A program made the translations under genes and the position numbers. Positions 1-7,954 of a DNA stretch of 64,000 bases are shown here, piece by piece. The notes under the pieces are model-generated. The model was not told where the DNA came from and made no database searches. It saw nothing but the letters and a program-made list of their open reading frames with translations. How positions within the stretch are numbered: the stretch's first letter is position 1; every line of letters begins with the position of its first letter. Source of the DNA: Pandoraea sp. (GTDB lineage: Bacteria; Pseudomonadota; Gammaproteobacteria; Burkholderiales; Burkholderiaceae); assembly GCF_004297875.1 (NCBI RefSeq), contig NZ_SCSK01000005.1, forward strand, positions 1-64,000. The letters are read 5' to 3'.

Positions 1-83
1 GTTCCTGCATCTCATCCATTCCGCGCATCGCATCCGCTACCAAAAATCATGAACACGATATCCATAACGCCCGTCCCTCAAAC

Positions 84-97
84 CCCGTTTACACGGG
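84..97 (-). terminator. Weak hairpin downstream of yceH
   Basis: A small stem (CCCGT / ACGGG, 4-nt loop) lies about 20 bases beyond the stop codon of the leftmost gene and is followed on the minus strand by GTTTG rather than a real T tract. It could help end the transcript but is too weak to be sure. Nothing else recognisable lies in the first 116 bases. Confidence 0.2.
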
Positions 98-116
98 ACC
101 CAAATTCAACAGCCTG

Positions 117-839
117 CTAGGTATCGTCGCCGGGAGATAGCAACGCAATGCCGAGTTCGCCCGCCAGCCGGGCAACCTGCGCCTGCAGCCGGCTGACTTC
201 GCCGGCCAGGCGCAATTGCTCGGCCTTGAGCGCCTCGAACTCGGCCGGCGAGACCAGGGATGCACCGCTCTCCCCGCCGCCGTAGGCTTGCGGCACTTCT
301 TCAGCCATGCTGACAGGGCCGCACAACAAATGCATCCAGCGGCTCTCGCGCTCGCCGGGCGTGCGCGGCAACTTCACCGCATAGGGTGGCTCGTGCGCGG
401 CCAATTCGTCCAGAAAGGCCTCGACCGAGGAAATATCGGCAAAGTTGTGCAGCCGGGCCGAATTCAGGCGCAGCTCGGCAGCAGTTTGCGGGCCGCGCAG
501 CAACAGAACCGTCAGCAGCGCGGTGGCCTGGCTCGGGATACCGAGCACGCGGCCCAGATTGTGCTCGAAGCGCGGCACCCGGCTGCTGCTGCCCTCGAAC
601 ACCAGGCTCAGGCGCTTCAGTCCATCGATGGCCGTCAGGATCTCGGCCTCGCTCACATTCATCACCGGCGAGCGCGCGGTCTTCTGGTTGCAGCCGGCGG
701 CCAGCGCATTGAGCGAAAGCGGATAAGTGTCCGGCACGGTATGCTGCTTCTCGCTTAGCACCCCGAGCACGCGGCCCTCCAGGAGGGTCAGGCAACGAAC
801 GGCGGAGCGCGGGACGGCGGTATCGGATTCAGGCGTCAT
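117..839 (-). CDS. YceH-like DUF480 protein
   Basis: A cytosolic protein of about 240 residues matching the YceH/UPF0502 (DUF480) family, whose members fold as two winged-helix domains. No enzymatic role is known for the family. The first winged helix covers roughly residues 15-90, including the conserved stretch LEGRVLGVLSEKQ and the NQKTARSPVM segment. The second follows (RGPQTAAELR), and a heptad-like coiled coil closes the protein (EFEALKAEQLRLAGEVSRLQ). An in-frame ATG lies 21 bases further upstream, but family members begin just before the LEGRVLG segment, so the inner ATG was chosen. No operon partner is visible; the YeiH gene upstream is on the same strand, about 115 bases away. Confidence 0.85.
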   Translation of the reverse strand: MTPESDTAVPRSAVRCLTLLEGRVLGVLSEKQHTVPDTYPLSLNALAAGCNQKTARSPVMNVSEAEILTAIDGLKRLSLVFEGSSSRVPRFEHNLGRVLGIPSQATALLTVLLLRGPQTAAELRLNSARLHNFADISSVEAFLDELAAHEPPYAVKLPRTPGERESRWMHLLCGPVSMAEEVPQAYGGGESGASLVSPAEFEALKAEQLRLAGEVSRLQAQVARLAGELGIALLSPGDDT

Positions 840-953
840 GGACAAATCGTGATCTCGCAAGAGCGGTAACAGAACCCCACCCCGGCACCTGGCCGGCCCG
901 GAGCGGGCGCAGCCCCAATGATAGCCTCCGCCAGCGCCCTTGCCGACCGCGCC

Positions 954-1982
954 TTACAACTGCCCCATCGCCACCTGCACCGCCAGGCTGCTCAGCGAGA
1001 CGGCTCCCCATACGCCCAGGCCCAGCAGGATCGGCCGCACGCCGGTGCCGGCCATGCGGCGCAAGTTCGACGACAGCCCAATGGCGGCAAGCGCGACGAT
1101 GATGAGGAATTCGGCGGCTTGATGAATCCACGGCAGCCACCCGGCCGGTATCACGCCGGACGTGCGCAGCCCGGAGGCCACCAGAAACCACAGGATGAAC
1201 CACGGGAAGATGCGTGCCAGGCGGAAGTCGCCCGCGCCGTGCTTCTTTTCACGGTAGGCAACCACCAGCGCCAGCACCAGGCAGATGGGGATGATCAGCG
1301 TGGCGCGGGTGAGTTTGACGATGGTGGCGAAATCGCCGGCCGCTTTGCTATAACTGTAGCCGGCCGCAACCACCGACGAGGTGTCGTTGATCGCCGTGCC
1401 GGCCCACATACCAAAACCTGTGTCGGACAAATGCAACCAATGTCCGAGCAGCGGGAACAACAGCACCGCGGCCACATTGAACAGGAAAATGGTGGAAATC
1501 GCGAAGGCCGTTTCATGGTCGTCGGGCTTGACGATCGGCGTGACCGCCGCGATTGCCGAGCCGCCACAAATGGCCGTGCCCACGCCGATCAGCAGTTTGA
1601 GCCGCCCGCTCACGCCGAGCAGACGCCCCAGGCTCCAGGCTGCCAGCGCGGCGGCAGTGACCGTCACGCTCGTCACAGCGAGCGAATCGAGCCCGGTGTG
1701 AGCGACTTGCGACAGGCTCAGACCCGCGCCCAGCGCGACGATCGACCATTGCAGCACATACTTCGCGGCAAAGCGAATACCGGCCTCGTAAGCCACGCCG
1801 GGCGCGAAGACATTACGGACGATGATGCCGATCAGGATGCCGAATACCGGGCCGCCGATCAGCGGCAAAGCACGCCCGGCCACCAGCGCGAGAAACGCAA
1901 TCACGGTGACCAGCACCAGGCCGGCCCAGAAATTCTGGCGCCCTTCGGGCGCGAGCGACAACGTGGAAGATGATGAAGACAT
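954..1982 (-). CDS. YeiH-type putative sulfate/anion exporter
   Basis: A 342-residue polytopic inner-membrane protein of the YeiH/UPF0324 family (PSE, putative sulfate exporter). It shows about ten hydrophobic segments starting near residue 19 and the family hallmark ALPLIGGPVFGILIGIIVRN near residues 38-57. In E. coli yeiH is controlled by the LysR-type regulator YeiE, which has been linked to sulfite. Here no regulator is adjacent, but a LysR-like dyad lies 49-65 bases upstream of the start. A sulfite dehydrogenase operon lies 15 kb away in the same window, which is suggestive only. The transported substrate is unproven for the family. Confidence 0.85.
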   Translation of the reverse strand: MSSSSSTLSLAPEGRQNFWAGLVLVTVIAFLALVAGRALPLIGGPVFGILIGIIVRNVFAPGVAYEAGIRFAAKYVLQWSIVALGAGLSLSQVAHTGLDSLAVTSVTVTAAALAAWSLGRLLGVSGRLKLLIGVGTAICGGSAIAAVTPIVKPDDHETAFAISTIFLFNVAAVLLFPLLGHWLHLSDTGFGMWAGTAINDTSSVVAAGYSYSKAAGDFATIVKLTRATLIIPICLVLALVVAYREKKHGAGDFRLARIFPWFILWFLVASGLRTSGVIPAGWLPWIHQAAEFLIIVALAAIGLSSNLRRMAGTGVRPILLGLGVWGAVSLSSLAVQVAMGQL

Positions 1983-2030
1983 GGCAAACGATCCGATAAG
2001 TGATGCGCCAAGTCTAGGGGTATTCCATGA

Positions 2031-2047
2031 ATAACAAAAATCGTTAT
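2031..2047. promoter_or_regulatory. LysR-type dyad upstream of yeiH
   Basis: ATAAC-N7-GTTAT, a perfect 5-bp inverted repeat that fits the T-N11-A geometry of LysR-family operators. It lies upstream of the yeiH-like gene on its coding side, with no LysR gene adjacent. Assignment is by shape only. Confidence 0.35.
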
Positions 2048-2186
2048 ATTAGATGAGATTTATTCGAATTTCCGATGTTTCAACAACGCATGCGCGTTGC
2101 CGCAGGGCGACAAGCCGCGCCACACGGCAAGGCCATCATGCGGCGCACCGCGCGGTCGACGTTCGCGTCAGTGTGTTTAGCCCGCT

Positions 2187-2204
2187 GCTTGACAACGGTC
2201 AAGC
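2187..2204. promoter_or_regulatory. CRP/FNR-like palindrome before P450 gene
   Basis: GCTTGAC-AACG-GTCAAGC, a perfect 7-bp inverted repeat with 4-bp spacer, centred about 52 bases before the P450 start. The core TTGA-N6-TCAA is the geometry bound by FNR/Dnr-type regulators. A near-identical core occurs at 32914-32927. A CRP/FNR-family gene lies at 5430-6083. Which protein binds here is not known. Confidence 0.45.
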
Positions 2205-2247
2205 GAGACTGCCGGTCGATTCGCTATAAGTAAAAAGGCATGACAGC

Positions 2248-3437
2248 ATGCGTATCGACAACGCGAGAAACGACATGGAAGATAAACCAGAAAATGATTG
2301 GGATCCCAGATCTGATGGCGTCCTGAAAAATCAGACGGCCGCCTATGACGAAATGCGCCGCCGCTGCCCGGTCGCCCGCAGCGACTATCTGCACTGGTCG
2401 CTGTTCCGGCATGCGGACGTCATGCGAGTGCTCGAGGATCCGCAAACATTCAGCAATGCGGCCTCCACCTACCTCTCCATTCCCAATGGCATGGATCCGC
2501 CGCAGCACACGCGTTACCGGCAGTTGCTCGACCCCTACTTCAGCACCCAACGCATGCAGGCCTTCGAGCCGGCTTGCCGGGACATTGCGCAGGAGTTGGC
2601 AGCGCAGCTGCCCCGCGACGGCGAGATCGAATTCATGAGCCGCTTCGCGCGCGAATTCGCGTTGCAGATCCAATGCGCATTTCTGGGCTGGCCGCCCGCC
2701 TGGCGCACGCCGCTGCTCGAATGGATTCGCAAAAACCGCGCAGCTACCTTGGGGGCCGACAAAGCAGAGATGGAGCGCGTCGCGCTCGAGTTCGATGGAT
2801 ACATCAAGGCGCTGCTGACACAACGTCGCGCGGCGGGCGCCGCGGCGCCGCGGCGCCGGACGATATCACCACCAGCCTGCTGCGCGCGCAGATCGATCAA
2901 AGGCCGCTGCAGGACGAGGAGATTGTCAGCATTGTGCGCAATTGGACTGTCGGAGAACTGGGCACGATTGCCGCATGCGTCGGCATTCTCGCGCATTATC
3001 TCGCGGAGCACCCGTCGCTGCAGCAAGACCTGCGCGCCGAGCCGGCGCTGTTGCCGGACACCATCGACGAAATCCTGCGGATCCACGCCCCGCTGATCAC
3101 CAACCGCCGGGTAACGACCAGGCCGGTGGAAATCGGCGGCCGTCACATTCCGGCCGGCCAACGCATTACGATCATGTGGGCCTCGGCCAACCGCGACGAA
3201 GCTGTGTTCGGCACGCCGGATGAATGCCGTCCCGCGCAAAATGCCGCCCGTAACCTGCTGTATGGCGCCGGCATTCATGCCTGCCCCGGCGCGCCGCTGG
3301 CGCGGCTGGAATTGCGCGCGATAATGCAGGCGCTCCTGGCGCACACCCGCCGTATTTCCCTGGTGCCGGGCAACCCGCCGGTCGCCGAAGTCTATCCGGG
3401 CGCCGGCTTTGCCAGCCTGCCCCTGCGCATCGAATAA
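2248..3437 (+). pseudogene. Cytochrome P450, frameshifted
   Basis: A bacterial class I P450 gene (about 393 residues if intact) split into two frames. The first frame runs from the ATG at 2248 to the break near 2836-2859 and would stop at 3096. The second carries the rest: a modified I helix (NWTVGELGTIAA instead of the usual AGxDTT), the ExxR motif (EILR) and the heme loop YGAGIHACPG, where Tyr replaces the usual Phe and the Cys is the thiolate ligand. The break coincides with three tandem copies of an 8-bp unit; removing one copy restores a single frame. It could be a true lesion, a reversible switch or a sequencing error. No ferredoxin partner is adjacent. Confidence 0.85.
2836..2859. repeat. 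Three tandem 8-bp units in P450 gene
   Basis: Units GGCGCCGC (2836-2843), GGCGCCGC (2844-2851) and GGCGCCGG (2852-2859). Eight is not a multiple of three, so each gain or loss shifts the frame. Two copies would join the two P450 frames; three copies, as here, break the gene. Confidence 0.9.
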
Positions 3438-3482
3438 GCGCGGCGCGCGGCCGATGCCTTGCGCATCGTGCCGCGGCGCGTG

Positions 3483-4685
3483 TCAGCCCGCCTTGCCGTC
3501 GGCCCGCGGCGACGTGAGATAAGGCACGTATTTGATCAAATACAGCCCCCAGGCAACGCACCAGCATGCTGCCGCCGCGTCGATCCACATCAGGCTCGCA
3601 CGGGCCACCAGCCATGGCCCGAAGACACGCAGCAGCGCGGCCGCGATCATCAGCCAGTACGCGGCGATTTCGGCGCGGCCGGCCACCAGCCGGTGACCGG
3701 TGTGGCCCAGCGCAGTGCGCGTCACCATGGCGACGATGGCGCAGCCAATGGCCCCCACCGCCAGCGCATGCAGGGCCAGCGAGTGGGCCGCCAGGCCCAT
3801 CGCCGAGAGCGCCAGCATCGCAAAGCCGACCGCGATCCAGGCGTAGGCCACGTGCAGAATCCACAGGATCGGCCGCGCGCCGACACGCCACGAGCGCCAC
3901 CCGACAATGCGCGCCGCATGCACCACCGCGGCGCCTGCGGCCAGGGCCGCGATCAGCGGCGCTGGCGCGCCCACGGTATCTGCCAGCACAGCCAAAATAA
4001 TCACCGGCATCGCTAGCGCCTCGATCATTTTCCAACGCTTCACGACAAAGCCGGGAATCGCATTCTGCGTGAACATCGGCAACACCCGGCCGGCGATCAC
4101 CGAGACGAACATCACGGCCAGGCCGACTGCGGCATACGCCGCGCGCAGCGCCAGGTCGGCGCGGCCCGACCACACCCACCAATGAAACAGCACGTTCAGC
4201 AAACCAAACAGCGCCAGCGCCACGGGCAGGAAGATATTGTGCCGATTGCGCGCATGAATCAGCACGCGCAGCAACACCAGCGCGACGATCGGCAAGAAAG
4301 CGCTATCGACGACTGCCGCCACCGGCTCGGGCCCCGTCCACACCAGCACGCGGCCCGCCGCCCACAGCAGCCAGAGTGCGGCCAATGGCGCGCCCCGCGG
4401 CGTTTCCATATCGGTCCAGGCGCGCACCGCGGTAAGCAAAAAACCCACCACGATGGCGGCCACGAAGCCAAACACCATCTCGTGAGCGTGCCAGATTATT
4501 CCCTGGATCTGCGGCGCATGTCCTGCCACGGCAATGCCATGCAGCGCCAGGACCCACATGCCGATGGCCACCAACGAAAAAAGGGTTCCGCCCAGATAAA
4601 ACGGCCGAAAGCCCAGCCGCAACACCGGTATGCCCATCGCGCCCGGTGCAACCCGATCGGCCGTGGGTTCGCTGATCTTCATCAT
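3483..4685 (-). CDS. nnrS: NnrS family heme-copper membrane protein
   Basis: A 400-residue inner-membrane protein with about twelve hydrophobic segments, matching NnrS, a heme- and copper-containing protein found with nitric oxide metabolism and linked to tolerance of nitrosative stress. The family signatures GFRPFYL (residues 25-31) and WHAHEM (65-70) are present; the His-rich motif is thought to bind metal. Two ATGs at 4685 and 4682 both follow a GGGAG ribosome-binding site. The gene diverges from a periplasmic-protein/CRP-FNR gene pair. An NsrR-like palindrome lies 18-40 bases before the start, which predicts derepression by nitric oxide. The convergent P450 gene ends 45 bases away. Confidence 0.92.
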   Translation of the reverse strand: MMKISEPTADRVAPGAMGIPVLRLGFRPFYLGGTLFSLVAIGMWVLALHGIAVAGHAPQIQGIIWHAHEMVFGFVAAIVVGFLLTAVRAWTDMETPRGAPLAALWLLWAAGRVLVWTGPEPVAAVVDSAFLPIVALVLLRVLIHARNRHNIFLPVALALFGLLNVLFHWWVWSGRADLALRAAYAAVGLAVMFVSVIAGRVLPMFTQNAIPGFVVKRWKMIEALAMPVIILAVLADTVGAPAPLIAALAAGAAVVHAARIVGWRSWRVGARPILWILHVAYAWIAVGFAMLALSAMGLAAHSLALHALAVGAIGCAIVAMVTRTALGHTGHRLVAGRAEIAAYWLMIAAALLRVFGPWLVARASLMWIDAAAACWCVAWGLYLIKYVPYLTSPRADGKAG

Positions 4686-4702
4686 CTTGCACTCCCGACA
4701 TT

Positions 4703-4725
4703 AATATGCACTTTAGATGCATATT
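4703..4725. promoter_or_regulatory. NsrR-like operator of nnrS
   Basis: Half-sites AATATGCA and TGCATATT flank a 7-bp centre (CTTTAGA); the perfect match extends one base pair further on each side. Spacing and the ATGCAT-type half-sites fit the published NsrR consensus (an 11-1-11 palindrome built on AAnATGCAT). Its position just before nnrS supports repression relieved by nitric oxide. Confidence 0.7.
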
Positions 4726-4888
4726 AAACCATTGGTGAGCCGCCGAGTAGCGCCTCGCGCGTGGGAGATGATCTAGCGCATGGTCGCAACGCCGTACTGT
4801 TGACTGCATTTCCGGCCTATGATTGCAGTCATACCGAGCCGTCGCCCGCGCTGCTAGACTTCCGTCACATCAATCATCGGAGACACCC

Positions 4889-5461
4889 ATGATCCGCCCT
4901 TGCACCGCATGGCTATGCGCGGCGATCGTCACCGGAGCCCTGGGCAGCCACGCCATCGCCGGCGAATCCAGCCGGCAAAAGGAGGTCGCCCAGCGTGGCG
5001 CCGAGGTCATGCCTTTCGCCCTTAGCGCAACCACCCATATCTTTACCAAAACTGCGCACGGCGGCATTCAGCAAGTCGTGACAAAACGGCCCGACCAGCG
5101 GCAAACAACGCTGATTCGCCAGCATCTGGCGCTGATCGCCAAGCAATTCGCCCAAGGCAACTTCTCCGCCCCCGCGCAGATTCACGGCATGGCCATGCCT
5201 GGGCTGGCGACCTTGCGCGCGGCCAAGCCCGGCGCACTGCAAGTGCATTACCGCGATGTGCCCAACGGCGGAGAAATCGTTTATCGCAGCGCGCAGCCGC
5301 GCCTGGTCCACGCGGTGCACCAATGGTTCGACGCCCAGTTGACCGACCACGGCCACGATGCGATGGCCGGTTCCACCATGGACATGTCAGGCATGCATGA
5401 CATGGGTGGCATGGCCGCCCTGCATTCCCATGCGCCCGCCGCGCCCGCCAAACCCGACTAA
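4889..5461 (+). CDS. Periplasmic protein with Met/His-rich tail
   Basis: A 190-residue exported protein. An N-terminal signal peptide of about 24 residues (hydrophobic core AAIVTGALG, cleavage probably after AIAG) leads to a soluble domain with FALSATTHIFTK and a terminal region rich in Met and His (MDMSGMHDMGGM, then HSH), which could bind copper. Similar proteins in other proteobacteria are, to my recollection, sometimes labelled aspartate carbamoyltransferase, but nothing here resembles that enzyme. The start follows GGAGA. The gene diverges from nnrS and overlaps the CRP/FNR-family gene downstream, so it probably belongs to a nitric oxide or respiratory response. Precise function unknown. 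Confidence 0.75.
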   Translation: MIRPCTAWLCAAIVTGALGSHAIAGESSRQKEVAQRGAEVMPFALSATTHIFTKTAHGGIQQVVTKRPDQRQTTLIRQHLALIAKQFAQGNFSAPAQIHGMAMPGLATLRAAKPGALQVHYRDVPNGGEIVYRSAQPRLVHAVHQWFDAQLTDHGHDAMAGSTMDMSGMHDMGGMAALHSHAPAAPAKPD

Positions 5462-6083
5462 GGCGCCACCGGGCGCCACGGGCGAGCTTGCGCCGGCAGG
5501 CTTGCCCTCGACCTGGCCCGCGGCACTGCAGGCGGCCGCATCGGCGCGCGGCTACCAGGCAGGCGCCTGCGTCTTTCGCCGGGCGCAGCCTGTACAGGCG
5601 GTCTACCAGGTTCGTGCCGGCCGCATCGCGTTGCGGCGCGACGAGGCCGATGGCACGTCCCTGACACTTCAGACCGCCAACCCAGGCGATTTCCTGGCCG
5701 AAGCCAGCCTTTTCGCAACTAGTTACCACTGCGACGCCGTTTGCCTGCAGGACACCCAGGTGCTGATGCTGCCCGCGTCCACCGTACTGGCCTGTCTGCA
5801 AAGCGACGCATCTTTCGCGCTGGACTGGGTGCGCCTGCTGTCCACGCAATTGATGCGCAGCCGCGCCCGCGAGGAACGGCTGATACTGCGCACACCCCGC
5901 CAGCGCGTGTTGCATTGCCTGCGGCTAGAGAGCGACGCGCAGCGCAGATTCACCGCTCCCGGCACACTGATGCAATGGGCGCACGGACTCGGCCTGGCCC
6001 ACGAAACGCTTTACCGCACGCTCGCCCAGCTCGAGCAGGAAGGCCTGATAGCGCGTGACGGCACGACCATTCGGCTGGTGTGA
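5430..6083 (+). CDS. CRP/FNR-family transcriptional regulator
   Basis: About 217 residues. An N-terminal cyclic-nucleotide-type beta barrel (FRRAQPVQAVYQVRAGRIALRR, later GDFLAEASLF) is followed by a long dimer helix (DWVRLLSTQLMRS) and a C-terminal winged helix with recognition helix AHETLYRTLAQLE. The Glu and Arg at the FNR/CRP contact positions are kept. There is no N-terminal cysteine cluster, so it is not an oxygen-sensing [4Fe-4S] FNR; a Dnr-like nitric oxide role would fit the nnrS neighbourhood but is inference. The start is uncertain: the ATG at 5430 overlaps the upstream gene by 32 bases, and TTG codons about 50-75 bases later are alternatives. Confidence 0.82.
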   Translation: MRPPRPPNPTKAPPGATGELAPAGLPSTWPAALQAAASARGYQAGACVFRRAQPVQAVYQVRAGRIALRRDEADGTSLTLQTANPGDFLAEASLFATSYHCDAVCLQDTQVLMLPASTVLACLQSDASFALDWVRLLSTQLMRSRAREERLILRTPRQRVLHCLRLESDAQRRFTAPGTLMQWAHGLGLAHETLYRTLAQLEQEGLIARDGTTIRLV

Positions 6084-6210
6084 TCGAACCGCCAAACAAG
6101 GAATTCAGCGCACGGTGGATGGCCGGTCGGCAACGCAGGCGAGTATCCGATCGAATTGGATTTCGCCAATACCTGTGCGTCCCGCTGAGCTAACCGCGAA
6201 CCTCCGGCGC

Positions 6211-7443
6211 TCACCGGTCCGTCGGCAGCGTCACGTGCCGCCAAGCCCGGCCGATGGCTAAGTGCGCGCCGACTGCCAAAAGGCCGTTGACAAGGAGTGC
6301 TTCGCGCACGCCCAGCCAACCCACCGAGATCCCCGTGAGAAGCCCGCCGAGCGATACGCCCCCGCGCATGGCGAGCATATACAGGCTCACCGTCTGGCCA
6401 CGAACGCGTGTCGGGGCGGCAGCCTGCAGCAGCGTATTGGCCGACGCGTTGCTCGCGGTCATCGCCATGCCGGCCAGCACGAACAGCGGCGCCAAGGCCC
6501 ACGGCATGCGATTGAGCGCAGCCAGCACGACGACGACGCCATAGGCCACTGCCAGCCACGAACTGATCGGCCGTCGGTCGCGCTTTGGGTCGACTGCCAG
6601 CAGCGCCAGGGCGCCAAGCAGTCCACCCGCGCCAAAAGCACCGACGGCCAAACTGAAATGCGCAATGCTGCCCTGAAACACATCCTTGACCAGCACTGGG
6701 CAAAACGTGACCAACGGCGCACAGAGCAAATTGGTGGCAAACACCGTCAACAGGGCACCGCGCAAGGCGGGCGCGCGCAGTGTCTCGCGCGCGCCGGCAA
6801 ACAGCAGTCCGCGCTCGGCCGGGCGGTAGTCCGGCGACGCACTGCCCCCTCGCGGCAAAATCCACAGCGCCACAAGAATGAACGGCACGTATGACGCGGT
6901 ATTGACCGCATAAGCGCCGAGCGCGCCGACACCGGCCATCAGGATGCCAGCAATGGCCGGCCCGAGCATGCGGGAAAGATTGAACTGCGTCGAATTCAAT
7001 GCGATGCCGGTGGGGATCTGTTCGTGCGTGACGATCGACGGCACGATCGACTGGAATGACGGCATCGACAACGCATCCGTCACGCCGATCACCAGCGACA
7101 GCGTGATCACCATCCATGGCCGCACGACGCCCAGGAGCAGCAGCACGACCACCAGCAGTGGACAAAGCATTTGGAACGACTGGAACGACATAATGATTCG
7201 GCGGCGATCGTAGCGGTCGGCCAGCACGCCGCCGACCAGCGTGAGCAGCCAGGCCGGCGCGCCCATCGCAAACGCGTCGAGCCCGAGCAAGAATGGCGAC
7301 GCTCCCAGGCTCAGCAGTAGCCAGGGCTGTGCTACCTGCTGCGCCCAGGTGCCGATGTTCGACAGCAGGCTGGCGAACCAGAATGTGCCGAAACGCCGGG
7401 TACCCAGCAAGCGCATCGATTTGCGAAACGAGGTGTCTGGCAT
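6211..7443 (-). CDS. MFS transporter (EntS-like exporter)
   Basis: A 410-residue major facilitator protein with twelve predicted membrane helices, of the group that includes enterobactin exporter EntS. The loop motif GGVLADRYDRRR between helices 2 and 3 is the MFS signature A. Helix 5 carries NLSRMLGPAIAG, typical of this group. The in-frame ATG at 7443 (MPDTSF) sits just before the first helix; a longer reading to 7539 adds a basic, non-conserved stretch. The substrate cannot be read from sequence. It is a single gene, convergent with the CRP/FNR gene, and 511 bases from the ABC transporter. Confidence 0.85.
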   Translation of the reverse strand: MPDTSFRKSMRLLGTRRFGTFWFASLLSNIGTWAQQVAQPWLLLSLGASPFLLGLDAFAMGAPAWLLTLVGGVLADRYDRRRIIMSFQSFQMLCPLLVVVLLLLGVVRPWMVITLSLVIGVTDALSMPSFQSIVPSIVTHEQIPTGIALNSTQFNLSRMLGPAIAGILMAGVGALGAYAVNTASYVPFILVALWILPRGGSASPDYRPAERGLLFAGARETLRAPALRGALLTVFATNLLCAPLVTFCPVLVKDVFQGSIAHFSLAVGAFGAGGLLGALALLAVDPKRDRRPISSWLAVAYGVVVVLAALNRMPWALAPLFVLAGMAMTASNASANTLLQAAAPTRVRGQTVSLYMLAMRGGVSLGGLLTGISVGWLGVREALLVNGLLAVGAHLAIGRAWRHVTLPTDR

Positions 7444-7954
7444 GGGGCGGTGGCCGACTCGCCGTGGGGGCCTGAATGTCGGGATTATCGCATCGAGGTG
7501 CCACGTGCCGGCATTGGATTGCTCGCGCGAGCGTGCCATCGTCAGACGTGCCGGCCCGCACCATGATCCGCCCCCCCCCCCGGGAAAGCGCGCCAGTCGG
7601 GCTATGGAGACGCCGCCATCGCGCCGGGCAGCCCTGTGGTACCCGTCGTCGGCATAGAGGCATCAGGCCTGGCACACCATTAACCCAGCGGGTAGTGCCG
7701 GCCGACCCGGTTTTTTGCTGGCGGGGTTCTCTGCGCTCGGTGCGGGCCGCCTGGCCGGTGCCCGTGGCCTTCCAGGCAGCCATGCGCCCCCCACCAGGGC
7801 GATGGGCATCAGGTTGCCAGCACCCGGTTGTCCGCCCTGTTTTTCCTGCTCTGTTAAAGGCATGTGACAGCTATAATCTGCCGAGCCGGGACAGGCTGCG
7901 CGGCGCGGTGCCGGTGCGCAATATCACTTGTTCAATTACTTTCGGGAGTCTGAA
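7444..7954. other. Intergenic region with C11 tract and -10 box
   Basis: No credible gene in 511 bases. It contains a run of eleven C residues (7571-7581) and a perfect TATAAT (7872-7877) about 75 bases before the ABC binding-protein start, without a convincing -35. The rest is featureless GC-rich sequence. Confidence 0.4.

Noticed and set aside
6011..7783. A 590-codon minus-strand frame over the MFS gene
   Set aside because: Different frame from the MFS protein, Arg-rich low-complexity translation, no motif.
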